A stretch of DNA of 64,000 bases from Pseudomonas izuensis (GCF_009861505.1 NZ_WTFT01000037.1:62001-126000), one strand, 5' to 3'; numbered from the stretch's first letter, positions 8,858 through 18,063 are shown. Made by a program: numbers and translations. The notes: generated by a model from the sequence alone, not told the origin.

Positions 8858-9598
8858 ATGTTTGATTATTCCGCCCGCCCCGACCTGCTCAAGGATCGAG
8901 TCATTCTGGTTACCGGCGCCGGTCGTGGCATCGGTGCCGCCGCGGCAAAAACCTATGCTGCCCACGGCGCGACCGTACTGCTCCTGGGCAAGACCGAAGC
9001 CAACCTGACCCAGGTCTACGACGAAATCGAATCCGCCGGCCACCCGCAACCGGCCGTGATTCCGTTCAACCTGGAAACCGCCCTGCCCCACCAATACGAT
9101 GAGCTGGCGGCAATGATCGAAAGCGAATTCGGCCACCTCGACGGTTTGTTGCACAACGCCTCGATCATTGGTCCGCGCACACCGATCGAGCAGCTCTCCG
9201 GCGAGAACTTCATGCGCGTGATGCAAGTGAACGTCAACGCCATGTTCATGCTCACCAGCACCCTGCTGCCACTGCTCAAACTGTCCCAGGATGCCTCGGT
9301 GGTGTTTACTTCCAGCAGCGTCGGACGCAAGGGACGTGCGTACTGGGGCGCTTACGGCGTCTCCAAGTTCGCCACCGAGGGCCTGATGCAGACCCTGGCC
9401 GACGAAGTCGATACCGTGGCGCCGGTGCGCTCCAACAGCATCAACCCGGGCGCCACTCGCACCAGCATGCGCGCCCAGGCGTATCCAGGGGAAAACCCGC
9501 TGAACAATCCAACGCCCGAGGAGATCATGCCGGTCTACCTGTACCTGATGGGGCCGGACAGCACCGGCATCAACGGCCAGGCATTCAACGCCCAGTAA
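8858..9598 (+). CDS. YciK-type short-chain dehydrogenase/reductase
   Basis: 246-aa SDR. The cofactor motif TGAGRGIG is at residues 19-26, the NAS-type motif is HNASIIG, the catalytic serine region is FTSSSVG and the YxxxK is YGVSK. GAGG precedes the ATG. The gene is the usual third member after ubiG and mupP in Pseudomonas (yciK in E. coli). The substrate is unknown. A weak hairpin (TGCCGCG/CGCGGCA, 9617-9642) follows the stop. Confidence 0.85.
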   Translation: MFDYSARPDLLKDRVILVTGAGRGIGAAAAKTYAAHGATVLLLGKTEANLTQVYDEIESAGHPQPAVIPFNLETALPHQYDELAAMIESEFGHLDGLLHNASIIGPRTPIEQLSGENFMRVMQVNVNAMFMLTSTLLPLLKLSQDASVVFTSSSVGRKGRAYWGAYGVSKFATEGLMQTLADEVDTVAPVRSNSINPGATRTSMRAQAYPGENPLNNPTPEEIMPVYLYLMGPDSTGINGQAFNAQ

Positions 9599-9657
9599 TG
9601 CCGTACGTCGCTTTTGTGCCGCGCCGACTTCCCGTCGCGGCATTTGAGCAACCTATT

Positions 9658-9684
9658 CTTGTACAAAGCAGATTAAACTTGTAC
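9658..9684. promoter_or_regulatory. Direct repeat CTTGTAC x2 upstream of the GGDEF gene
   Basis: CTTGTAC occurs at 9658-9664 and again at 9678-9684, 20 bp (about two helical turns) apart, in the 185-bp region before the diguanylate cyclase gene. It could be a transcription-factor site; no known regulator was recognised. Confidence 0.3.
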
Positions 9685-9783
9685 GAAATGTCCTACGGGA
9701 CTGACGGACCAGTATGACGCGCAGCCCAAAGCCGCTCTCACCCAGCTTGTAAGACAGCCTTACTGCTCAAGGGCGCACGCCAT

Positions 9784-10710
9784 ATGAAATCACCTTCCCA
9801 GACCAACGCAATTGACTTCGATAGCGCCAAATTGCAACGCCTGGGCTTTGGTCAGCAGCAACCGACTCTGGAAAGGCCCGTCAGTCTTGCGCAACTGCGC
9901 CAGCAACTGAGCATGCAGCTGCAAACCAGTCTTGAGCCACAACGTATTCTCGGGCTGTTTTTTCGCGAAATTCAACGCCTCGTACCGCTTGATGCCTTGA
10001 GCTATGAGCACAAGAGCAGTGACCTGCGCCTGGAATTCGGCCAACGCGGCCACCACTCGATCAGCTACAGCCTCAGCCATGAAGGCGAACATCTGGGAGA
10101 GCTGGTGTTTCGCCGCAATCAGCGTTTCAGCGAACAGGAACAGGGCAGCCTCGAGTCGCTACTGGCCGCGCTGCTCTACCCTGTGCGCAACACCTTGCTC
10201 TACCGCGCCGCGACCCAAAGCGCATTGCGCGATCCGCTCACGGATACCGGGAACCGCATCGCCATGGACCAGACACTGTTGCGGGAAATCGAAGTCTCGC
10301 GACGTCATCTGCAGCCGTTGTCGTTGCTGATGCTGGACATCGATCACTTCAAACAGATCAACGACACCCATGGGCACAGTGTCGGCGATGACGTGCTCAA
10401 AGCGGTCGCCGCCTCGATCAAGCACCAATTGCGCAACGTGGACATGGTGTTTCGTTTTGGTGGGGAAGAGTTCCTGATCGTGCTGTCCAACACCAGCCGC
10501 GAAGCAGCGGCCATGGTCGGCGAGCGGCTGCGATTTGCGATACAGGCCGAGGAGTATGTGGCTGAGGAACGCTCGATCCTGCTGACTGTGAGCCTCGGCT
10601 GCTCGACCCTGCTGCCCGGCGAATCCGCCGAGAGCCTGTTGCGAAGGGCCGATAATGCGCTGTACGTCGCCAAGCGCGAAGGGCGTAATCGGTTGACGAT
10701 GGCAGGGTGA
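9784..10710 (+). CDS. Diguanylate cyclase with GAF-like N-terminal domain
   Basis: 308-aa soluble protein with no membrane segment. The N-terminal ~140 residues look like a GAF-type sensor (SLEPQRILGLFFREIQRLVP...). The C-terminal half is a GGDEF domain with an active-site GGEEF at 226-230, substrate-binding DIDHFKQIND, and an RNVD I-site (RxxD) five residues before GGEEF, so product inhibition is expected. It should make c-di-GMP. It lies beside undA and the RbdA-like c-di-GMP protein but on the opposite strand. Confidence 0.9.
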   Translation: MKSPSQTNAIDFDSAKLQRLGFGQQQPTLERPVSLAQLRQQLSMQLQTSLEPQRILGLFFREIQRLVPLDALSYEHKSSDLRLEFGQRGHHSISYSLSHEGEHLGELVFRRNQRFSEQEQGSLESLLAALLYPVRNTLLYRAATQSALRDPLTDTGNRIAMDQTLLREIEVSRRHLQPLSLLMLDIDHFKQINDTHGHSVGDDVLKAVAASIKHQLRNVDMVFRFGGEEFLIVLSNTSREAAAMVGERLRFAIQAEEYVAEERSILLTVSLGCSTLLPGESAESLLRRADNALYVAKREGRNRLTMAG

Positions 10711-10735
10711 GCTTTTAACAGCACTGCAGAACCAA

Positions 10736-10824
10736 TGTGGGAGCGAGCCTGCTCGCGAAAGCTTTCTAACATTCAACATCTTTGGTGAATGTCAGGCAGC
10801 CATCGCGAGCAGGCTCGCTCCCAC
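10736..10824. repeat. REPIN 4 (head-outside type)
   Basis: Inverted TGTGGGAGCGAGCCTGCTCG arms between the convergent GGDEF and undA genes. Confidence 0.9.
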
Positions 10825-10848
10825 CGTTTTTATTGCCTGGTAATTGGA

Positions 10849-11643
10849 TCAGCTTTCGGCCAACGCCAGTCGCTCACGGGCCACCGGCATTTTTTCCGCG
10901 TGCTCCAGCTGCATGCAGCGTTCCAGGAACAGGTACATGTAGTCGTAGCTCTTGCACACGGCCTGGCGCAATTCCACTTGCAGGGCCCTGCTCGGGTTCA
11001 TGCCCGCCAGCGTGCAGATGATTTCCAGCGCTTCCCATGGATGGGCATCGTCGTACTGGGCGTGCATCTTCAGCCACTTCATGGCGCGCTTGCGATCTTC
11101 CTCGGGGAACGATGCCGCGTACACACCATTGGAACAGACGACCGCCGACCACTCTCCGGTCGCGCCCTCAATGGCATAGTTGGTGGCGGCAATGGCGACG
11201 ATCAGAGAATCCGCAGAGCTGGTGTGCCAGCACCAGTGACTCAAGGCGTGAAGTTCCGGTGCCACTTGTTGCGCCTGCAGGTCTTCCAGGCTGACACCGT
11301 GAGCGCGGCTCCAATTCACCCAGTAGTCGGCATGGTTCAATTCGACGCGAATGTTGCGCATCAACCAGCGACGCGCCATGTCTTCGCCCGGATGACGGGC
11401 AAAACGGGTCTTGGTCAGGTTTTGTGCCATATATAACGCGAACTGTTCGACCACCGGCCAGCCACCGATCAGGTACTGACGCATGGTCTTTGCGCTGAGC
11501 TTGTTGTCACGCATGCGCTGATACAGTTCGTGTTCGACAACCCGGCGCTTGCTCTCGCTGCAATCCTGGATCAGGCGCTGGGCCCAGGCAGGATAACTTG
11601 CAGCTTCCATGAGGGGTCCGGTTCTGTTGAATGTGTCGATCAC
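10849..11643 (-). CDS. undA: UndA-type non-heme iron fatty acid decarboxylase (1-undecene synthesis)
   Basis: 264 aa from a GTG start at 11643 with an excellent AAGGAG site; a longer form to 11682 is less likely. The heme-oxygenase-like helical fold is often annotated TenA or PqqC family. Numbering from this GTG, E101 and H104 (VELNH), E159 (NYAIEG) and H194 (KMHAQYDD) coincide with the iron-site residues I recall for Pseudomonas UndA, which converts medium-chain fatty acids such as lauric acid to terminal alkenes. The position next to the rbdA-like gene matches P. aeruginosa as I recall it. The residue match is seen; the activity is inferred. Confidence 0.85.
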   Translation of the reverse strand: MIDTFNRTGPLMEAASYPAWAQRLIQDCSESKRRVVEHELYQRMRDNKLSAKTMRQYLIGGWPVVEQFALYMAQNLTKTRFARHPGEDMARRWLMRNIRVELNHADYWVNWSRAHGVSLEDLQAQQVAPELHALSHWCWHTSSADSLIVAIAATNYAIEGATGEWSAVVCSNGVYAASFPEEDRKRAMKWLKMHAQYDDAHPWEALEIICTLAGMNPSRALQVELRQAVCKSYDYMYLFLERCMQLEHAEKMPVARERLALAES

Positions 11644-11688
11644 TGTCGAGCTCCTTTTGATTGTGATTGTTTTGACCGGCAAGAGACT

Positions 11689-14148
11689 TCAACGGAACGT
11701 GCCAGGTGCCTTGAACAAAAGAGGCTGAGGCCTGGCGGGACGACTTTGCAAACTGTCGCAGGTAAACAGTTGCGGGCGTTCAATGACATACCCTTGAGCG
11801 TAATCCACCCCGATCTCCAGTAATGCCTGCTCGATCTGGGGCGTCTCTACAAACTCGGCAATCGTACGTTTACCCATGACATGGCCGATGTGATTGATCA
11901 CCTCGACCATGGCGCGGTTAATCGGGTCGTCCAGCATATCCTTTACGAAACTCCCGTCGATCTTCAGGAAGTCTACAGGCAAATGTTTCAGGTAAGCGAA
12001 TGAAGACATACCGGCGCAAAAATCGTCCAGCGAAAAATGGCATCCCAAGCCTTTGAGTTCATTGATAAAACGAATTGCGCTGCCAAGATTTGAAATTGCA
12101 CTGGTTTCGGTGATTTCAAAACAAATCATTTCAGGCGGAATGGAATAAGCGACGAACTGCTCCCGCAGGAAGTCCAGAAATGCCTCATCTCCAATGGTCG
12201 TGCCTGACAGATTGATCGCACACATGGCCAGTGGCCCCTGCCGTTTCTCGACGCGGCATTGGGCGATGATCTTGAAAACATTCTCCACCACCCAGCGGTC
12301 AAGGGACGTCATCAAACCATAGCGTTCGGCGGCCGGGATGAAACTGTCGGGAAGAATCATGCGGCCGGTTTCATCATGCAGGCGCAACAGGATTTCGATA
12401 TGCCCGGCGTCCCTTTCGGTGCTGCCCAACGGCGCAATTTCCTGGGCATACAGGCAGAAGCGATCCTCTTCCAGCGCCATGTGCAGGCGCTGCACCCAGG
12501 CCATTTCGCCGAAGCGCAGGGACAGTTCCGAATCGTCGGGGTGATAGACCTGAACCCGATTGCGACCTTTTTCCTTGGCCATGTAGCAGGCCATGTCGGC
12601 AGCACGCAACGAGGCTTCAAGGGTCGTCGGATTGTGCGCGACATGGACCAGACCGATGCTCACCGTGGTCACGAAAGGCCGGCCCTTCCACACAAAGTGC
12701 AGGTTCTGCACGGTCTGACGCAGACCCTCGGCAATTTTCTCCGCCGCCTCCGGCCCACAGTTCTCCAGCAAAATGCCGAACTCGTCGCCGCCAAGCCGCG
12801 CCAGTGTGTCGCCCTCACGCAGACCTGATTGCAGCAACGCGCAGATATGCCGCAGCAGTTCGTCACCCGCCGCATGGCCGCAAGTATCGTTGACCAGTTT
12901 GAACTGGTCCAGATCGAGGAACATCAAGGCATGCCGCCCCGGCTGCCGCGTCAGGTTGTGCAGCGCCTGCTCCAGGCGATACTCGAATTCGCGGCGGTTG
13001 GCCAGGCCGGTCAAGGCGTCATGGGTTGCTTGCCAGGACAGATTGGCAATGTATTGCCGCTCCTGAGTCATGTCGTGCAACACCAGCACAGTGCCGCTGA
13101 CCTTGCCGGCGTTGCGGATCGGCGCGCCAACCAGCGTCACCGACACCGTGCTGCCGTCCAGGCGTTGAATCAGCTTGGAATGCTCGCTGCCGCCGCTGAG
13201 CTGGCCGCTCAAAATGCGTTCGATGAGGGTGAAACCATCGGTCTGCGCGTTGTCGTCCAACAGATTGAACAGCGCCGCCAACGGTAAACCGGTCGCCTGC
13301 TCCGCCTTCCAGTGGGTCAATGCCTCGGCGGCCGGGTTCATGTAGGCGATGGCACCCTCCACATTGGTGGTGATCACCCCGTCACCGATCGATTGCAGAG
13401 TGATCTGCGCCCGGTCTTTTTCCAGCTGAAGGGCGTCGGCAAAGGCATGGCGCTGCTTGAGCAGTTTACGGGTGCGCATCAGGGCCAACGCAATCAAGCC
13501 CAGGGCAGTGGCAAGGTTAATCACCAGCAGCAAACGAAGAATGACCCGCGACCCTTCCCCCAAGGCATCGCTGAAGGCTTTCGCCGCCGGCGTCACCTCA
13601 TCGTTGATTGCGAAAATCTGCGCCTTCCAGCGCTGGATGTCCGCATCGGAGGCCGGGCTGGCAGTGATAAGCCGATGCATGTCCTGCGCAACGTCATCGA
13701 GCTTGACCAGATACGCGTCACCCACGGTCCAGAGATCGATGGCCTTTTCGAGGTAGCTGAAGTGACGGAAATTGAGGTACAGCCAGATCAGGCTGGAGAC
13801 GTCATCGGGATGGTTACCGCCCTTGAGGATCGCCGCGCGTGCCGCTTCGATATTCGGTGGCTGGTGATCCAGTGCCACACGCAACTCGTGACCACCCTGG
13901 GGCACGGCAATGGCGTTCTGGTACTTATGAAAAATCGCTTCATCGCCGTTGTCGGCATAAAGATTGAGGTAATAAATGGCGTCTTTCTGACCCTTGGACC
14001 ATAGGCTTTCGCCGGCAACGTAGCCACGGACAGCCGAAAGTACATAAAGACTGACACCGCCCAACAAGGCCTGAAACACCACAACGGCGATAAATGGCCA
14101 GACGATGCCCAACAACCGGGGCGTTCCGAGAGTCCGCGTTTGATTCAT
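11689..14148 (-). CDS. rbdA: RbdA-like membrane PAS-GGDEF-EAL c-di-GMP protein
   Basis: 819 aa from the ATG at 14148 (AAGGGA site). An N-terminal membrane helix (about 14-38), a periplasmic sensor region to ~240 and a second helix precede a PAS domain, then GGDEF at 453-457 (ARLGGDEF, with REGD I-site) and a C-terminal EAL domain. The EAL motif reads EIL (E585, HIEILLR); later motifs include INLSG, FEITET, LDDFCAGMSS and FLKIDGSFV. Most phosphodiesterase residues are kept, so both turnover activities are conceivable. In PAO1 the gene at this position is rbdA (biofilm dispersal regulator), which has this domain order. The symbol rests on synteny and architecture. Confidence 0.82.
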   Translation of the reverse strand: MNQTRTLGTPRLLGIVWPFIAVVVFQALLGGVSLYVLSAVRGYVAGESLWSKGQKDAIYYLNLYADNGDEAIFHKYQNAIAVPQGGHELRVALDHQPPNIEAARAAILKGGNHPDDVSSLIWLYLNFRHFSYLEKAIDLWTVGDAYLVKLDDVAQDMHRLITASPASDADIQRWKAQIFAINDEVTPAAKAFSDALGEGSRVILRLLLVINLATALGLIALALMRTRKLLKQRHAFADALQLEKDRAQITLQSIGDGVITTNVEGAIAYMNPAAEALTHWKAEQATGLPLAALFNLLDDNAQTDGFTLIERILSGQLSGGSEHSKLIQRLDGSTVSVTLVGAPIRNAGKVSGTVLVLHDMTQERQYIANLSWQATHDALTGLANRREFEYRLEQALHNLTRQPGRHALMFLDLDQFKLVNDTCGHAAGDELLRHICALLQSGLREGDTLARLGGDEFGILLENCGPEAAEKIAEGLRQTVQNLHFVWKGRPFVTTVSIGLVHVAHNPTTLEASLRAADMACYMAKEKGRNRVQVYHPDDSELSLRFGEMAWVQRLHMALEEDRFCLYAQEIAPLGSTERDAGHIEILLRLHDETGRMILPDSFIPAAERYGLMTSLDRWVVENVFKIIAQCRVEKRQGPLAMCAINLSGTTIGDEAFLDFLREQFVAYSIPPEMICFEITETSAISNLGSAIRFINELKGLGCHFSLDDFCAGMSSFAYLKHLPVDFLKIDGSFVKDMLDDPINRAMVEVINHIGHVMGKRTIAEFVETPQIEQALLEIGVDYAQGYVIERPQLFTCDSLQSRPARPQPLLFKAPGTFR

Positions 14149-14477
14149 GAGTTCCCTTGCATTAGCACTGCTTGATCGTCTTCCGGACGAAATCGCTACA
14201 ACGAGACTAGGTTGCGTTCCAAGTCCCGGCAAGTAAGAACCTGTCGTTACCAGCGAGCGACCAAGGGATGAATAAGAATCCATCCTTGAGCCCCCACTCA
14301 ATATACATGTACTGCACGGATTCTATTGCGGGTCGTTGTAATCGGTAGCGATCCCCCTTGCAGAGCCGCAGGGAACCGCCCAAAACAATACAAGAGAAGA
14401 CCTACCATGCAAACAACGGCCCTGAAAATCGATGACACGATACGGCAATTGCAAAAAATCAGGCAGCGCGAGATCTG
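14149..14477. other. rbdA upstream region (329 bp)
   Basis: No convincing gene. It should hold the rbdA promoter on the minus strand. A plus-strand reading frame from 14407 (MQTTALKIDD..., with an AAGAGAAG-like site) runs antisense into the end of the ABC transporter gene and has no recognisable family; I regard it as unsupported. Confidence 0.4.
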
Positions 14478-16295
14478 TCAGTGCTGCTGCAAATGCCCAT
14501 ACAGCTTGGCGTACAGCCCACCATCGGCAATCAGTTGCTGATGGTCGCCATCTTCGGCAATTTGCCCGCCATCAAACACCAGTACCCGATCGGCCTGTTT
14601 AACCGCTGACAACCGGTGCGCAATGATCAACGTGGTGCGGTTGCTCAGGAAACGCGACAACGCCTGGTGCAGGTTGTATTCGGTGGCGGCATCCAGCGCT
14701 GAAGTGGCCTCATCGAGGATCACCACTTTCGGTTCCGCCAACACCATCCGCGCAATCGCCAGGCGTTGCCGCTGGCCGCCGGACAAACGCACGCCGGAAC
14801 GCCCGACGATACTGTCCAGACCGTTGGGCAATTCACGAATCGTGGCATGCAATTGCGCAATTTCCAGGGCCTGCCAGCAAGCTTCATCGCTGCGTTCGCG
14901 GCCCATGGTCAGGTTGGCACGTACGGTGTCGTTGAACAGTGCCGGGTGCTGCAGGACCACGGCGACATTTTCGCGCACGGTTTCCAGGCCGATTTCCTGC
15001 TGGGTAGAACCGCCGAAGCGGATGGTTCCGGCCAGCGGCGTGTATAGACCCAGCAGTAACTGCACTAGCGTACTTTTACCGCCACCGCTGGCACCGACGA
15101 TCGCCACTTTTTCACCCGGGGCGATGGACAGATTCATCTGGTTCAACACCAACTCGTCGCCATAACCGAAGCTCAACCCCTGAACTTCGATGCCCACGGT
15201 CTCGCGGCCGTGGAATGGGTCGACGCCGCTGGGGTACTCCGGCTCATCGGCGCGGGATAACAGTTCATTGATCCGCGACAGCGCACCGCCGGCCGCGTAG
15301 TAGGCATATTGCAGGTTCAGCAATTGCTCCACCGGACCGATCATGAACCACAGGTAGCTGAACACCGCGAGCATCTGGCCGATGGACAGGTCGGAAAACA
15401 GCACGGTCAGCATGGCGGCGGCACGAAAAATATCGATGCCGAACTGGAACAGCAAGCCGCTGGCACGGTTCGAAGCGTCGGTTTTCCACTGCGAACTGAC
15501 CGCGTAATCGCGAACTTCCCTGGCGCGCAGGCCCAGTCGGCCGAGGAAAAAGCCCTGGCGGTTACCGGCGCGGACTTCCTGGATGGCGTCCAGGGTTTCA
15601 GTCAGTGCCTGAGTGAAACGCGAGGTACTGTCGTTCTCGAGCTTCTTCAGGTGCTTGACCTTTTTGCCCAACTGCACGGTGGCGTAGATCACCAGCGGAT
15701 TGAACAACAGAATCAGCAGTGCCAGCTTCCAGTGCATCCACATCAGGATCCCTGCGGTGCCGACCAGCGTCAGCATCGCCACGAGGAAACGGCTGAGGGT
15801 TTCGCCGACGAATTTGTCCAGGGTGTCGAGATCGGTCACCAGGTGGGTGGTCACCGTGCCACTGCCGAGGCTTTCGTATTCCCCCAGCGAGATGCGCTTG
15901 AGGCGCTCAATCAGGCGGATGCGAATGCGGTACACGATGTCCTTGGCCAGTGCGGCGAACAACCGCGCCTGCACCACGTTGAACAGCAATGCCGCGCAAC
16001 GCAGGGCCAGGGTCACCAGCAGCATCAAGCCGATGTAGCCCGCGGCTTTTTGCCAGACCGCGGGAAGTGCGAGGTTCATGATTTGCAATGCCGCATCACC
16101 GTGTCCCAGCAGTACTTCGTCCACCAGCAGCGGCAGAAGCAATGGGATGGGTACGCTGCACAGGGTCGCCAGCACGGCCACGCCGTTGGCGATCCACAGG
16201 GATTTCTTGTGATGAAGGGCCAGACGTCGGATTTCCGCCCAGCTCAAGCGGTCGACACGTTTTGCGGTTGGAACGTCGTCGGGCAGGTCATGCAC
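14478..16295 (-). CDS. ABC exporter, fused permease-ATPase
   Basis: 605-aa half-transporter of the ABC exporter (MsbA/bacteriocin-type) class. A six-helix membrane domain occupies about residues 30-310. The ATPase domain has Walker A GASGGGKST at 401-409, signature LSGGQRQRLAIAR, Walker B VVILDEATSALD and a switch histidine in IIAHRLSAV. The GTG start at 16295 overlaps the end of the dsbA-like gene; a GGAG lies 10 nt upstream. The substrate cannot be told. Synteny with the dsbA-like gene, trhO and bolA is the PAO1 order. Confidence 0.85.
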   Translation of the reverse strand: MHDLPDDVPTAKRVDRLSWAEIRRLALHHKKSLWIANGVAVLATLCSVPIPLLLPLLVDEVLLGHGDAALQIMNLALPAVWQKAAGYIGLMLLVTLALRCAALLFNVVQARLFAALAKDIVYRIRIRLIERLKRISLGEYESLGSGTVTTHLVTDLDTLDKFVGETLSRFLVAMLTLVGTAGILMWMHWKLALLILLFNPLVIYATVQLGKKVKHLKKLENDSTSRFTQALTETLDAIQEVRAGNRQGFFLGRLGLRAREVRDYAVSSQWKTDASNRASGLLFQFGIDIFRAAAMLTVLFSDLSIGQMLAVFSYLWFMIGPVEQLLNLQYAYYAAGGALSRINELLSRADEPEYPSGVDPFHGRETVGIEVQGLSFGYGDELVLNQMNLSIAPGEKVAIVGASGGGKSTLVQLLLGLYTPLAGTIRFGGSTQQEIGLETVRENVAVVLQHPALFNDTVRANLTMGRERSDEACWQALEIAQLHATIRELPNGLDSIVGRSGVRLSGGQRQRLAIARMVLAEPKVVILDEATSALDAATEYNLHQALSRFLSNRTTLIIAHRLSAVKQADRVLVFDGGQIAEDGDHQQLIADGGLYAKLYGHLQQH

Positions 16296-16926
16296 AGGCG
16301 GCGCGCTCCAGCCAGCGGCCGAGCAGTGGAGACAGCACACTGAGCGGCTGATAGCCGTTGGTCAGCAATGCCAATTGACCATTTCGCTCAGCCAGCAAGG
16401 TAGGGAAGCCGGCAATGCCCAGATCCTGGACCCAGGTGAAGTCGGCGGCCGTTGCGGTATGCATATCGGCACGGTCAAACGCGGCGGCGAATTCGATACG
16501 CGGCAAACCCGCCTGTTCAGCCAGCTCAACCAGAACACTGGCGTGGGTCACATCGCGGCCTTGCGCGTAAAACGCATGTTGAATAAGCCCGAGCAATTTC
16601 CACGCACAGTCCGGCGCCAGGTTGCGTGCCGTCACCAGTGCCCGGCACGCAGGCTCCGTGTCGTAGACGAATCCCTCAGGCAAGGCACCTTCCAGCTTGA
16701 ACGGCTGGCCGGTGGCTTCGGTGACCGCCTGCCAGTGTTCAAGGATATAGCGCCGGGTCGTTGGTTCCAGCGCCGAGCCGCTGCCGGTGCGCAAACCGCC
16801 CACCACCAGATGCACGTCCACACCCGCGGCGGCCGCCTGCTCGACCAATGCATTGGCCACCGGCGCAAAACCCCAGCACCAGGAACACATCGGGTCCATC
16901 ACATAGAGCAGGCGCGCAGCGTTCAT
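16288..16926 (-). CDS. DsbA/FrnE-family thioredoxin-fold protein
   Basis: 212 aa. The CxxC motif C14-S-W-C17 lies in MDPMCSWCWGF at the very N-terminus, so there is no signal peptide and the protein is probably cytoplasmic, unlike true DsbA. The helical insert and cis-proline region (GIAGFPTLL) follow the DsbA fold. It overlaps the ABC transporter start by 8 nt and lies 3 nt downstream of trhO, forming a likely operon trhO-dsbA-like-ABC. Substrate and redox partner are unknown. Confidence 0.85.
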   Translation of the reverse strand: MNAARLLYVMDPMCSWCWGFAPVANALVEQAAAAGVDVHLVVGGLRTGSGSALEPTTRRYILEHWQAVTEATGQPFKLEGALPEGFVYDTEPACRALVTARNLAPDCAWKLLGLIQHAFYAQGRDVTHASVLVELAEQAGLPRIEFAAAFDRADMHTATAADFTWVQDLGIAGFPTLLAERNGQLALLTNGYQPLSVLSPLLGRWLERAACA

Positions 16927-16929
16927 GGT

Positions 16930-17871
16930 TCAGGCCTCGGAGGATGCTTGTTTGTAGTTGTAGCCGATCGGGTGAGGCATGTTGCGAGCCTTGGCCAATT
17001 CGATCTGTTTTTGCCGATCGATGGCGCTGCGGCGGGTTTTCTCGCTCAGCGAGTTCCAGCAATGCGGGCAACTGATACCGGCTACATAATGTTCGGATGC
17101 GCGATCTTCGACGCTGACCGGTGTGCGGCAGGCATGACATTGATCGTAGTCGCCTTCGCTCAGGTCGTGGCGAACCGTCACGCGGTTATCGAACACAAAG
17201 CAGTCGCCCTGCCACTTGGTTTCTTCCTGAGGTACTTCTTCGAGATACTTCAGGATACCGCCCTTGAGGTGGTAGACCTCATCGAAACCTTCGCTGAGCA
17301 TGTAGCTCGACGCTTTTTCGCAACGAATGCCGCCGGTGCAGAACATCGCAACCTTCTTGTGCACGGCCGGGTCGAAGTTGGCTTTGATGTAGTCGGGAAA
17401 TTCGCGAAAACTGGTGGTTTTCGGATCGATCGCGCCTTCGAAGGTGCCAATCGACACTTCGTAGTCGTTGCGGGTATCGATCAGCAGCACTTCCGGATCG
17501 CTGATCAGCGCGTTCCAGTCCTGCGGATCAACGTAGGTACCGACCTTTTTGTTCGGGTCCACGCCGTCAACGCCGAGGGTCACGATTTCTTTCTTGAGCT
17601 TGACCTTGGTGCGGTAGAACGGCTGCTCATCGCAGTACGACTCTTTGTGGTCGATGTCGTCCATGCGCGGGTCGTTCTTGAGCCAGGCCAATAGCCCGTC
17701 GATACCTTCGCGGCTGCCGGACACGGTGCCGTTGATGCCTTCTTCGGCAATCAGCAGCGTGCCTTTGATGCCATTGTCGACCATCGCTTGCAGCAGTGGC
17801 TCGCGCAGGGCGACGTAATCTTCCAGGGTGACGAACTTATACAGTGCCGCCACGACAATCTGTTGTGTCAT
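16930..17871 (-). CDS. trhO: tRNA uridine(34) hydroxylase TrhO (rhodanese family)
   Basis: 313 aa. It performs oxygen-dependent hydroxylation of U34 in tRNAs toward 5-methoxy/carboxymethoxy-uridine. An N-terminal ferredoxin-like domain (VVAALYKFVTL...GINGTVSG) precedes a rhodanese domain with catalytic C178 in FCTGGIRCEKA. A C-terminal CHACRTPV...CPHCW set of cysteines is a likely metal site. It starts a probable three-gene operon and is separated from bolA by a strong terminator. Confidence 0.93.
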   Translation of the reverse strand: MTQQIVVAALYKFVTLEDYVALREPLLQAMVDNGIKGTLLIAEEGINGTVSGSREGIDGLLAWLKNDPRMDDIDHKESYCDEQPFYRTKVKLKKEIVTLGVDGVDPNKKVGTYVDPQDWNALISDPEVLLIDTRNDYEVSIGTFEGAIDPKTTSFREFPDYIKANFDPAVHKKVAMFCTGGIRCEKASSYMLSEGFDEVYHLKGGILKYLEEVPQEETKWQGDCFVFDNRVTVRHDLSEGDYDQCHACRTPVSVEDRASEHYVAGISCPHCWNSLSEKTRRSAIDRQKQIELAKARNMPHPIGYNYKQASSEA

Positions 17872-17917
17872 GGGTAAATCTCCAGGTGGCTACCCTCGTA
17901 AGGGGTGAACCGGATGC

Positions 17918-17948
17918 GAAAAAAAACGCGCCGGGTTAGCGGCGCGTT
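17918..17948 (-). terminator. Terminator of the DUF2059-bolA unit
   Basis: On the minus strand AACGCGCC-GCTAACCC-GGCGCGTT is followed by eight Ts. It ends transcription coming from bolA before trhO. Confidence 0.85.
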
Positions 17949-17966
17949 GCATAGTCTAACAAAATT

Positions 17967-18050
17967 TGTGGGAGCAAGGCTTGCCCGCGATTGCGATCTC
18001 AAATACGCCATCGCGGGCAAGTCGGATCGCCGCACCGCTTGCTCCCACAG
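17967..18050. repeat. REPIN 5 (head-outside type, one arm interrupted)
   Basis: The left arm is TGTGGGAGCAAGGCTTGCCC. The right arm is split by about 12 extra bases (GTCGGATCGCCG) between TCGCGGGCAA and CTTGCTCCCACA. Confidence 0.8.
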
Positions 18051-18063
18051 GTACTGCGGCGTG

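Noticed and set aside
14407..14541. Small plus-strand ORF (MQTTALKIDDTIRQLQ...) before the ABC transporter
   Set aside because: It overlaps the transporter's 3' end antisense, has Cys-rich nonsense-like sequence there, and no family match.
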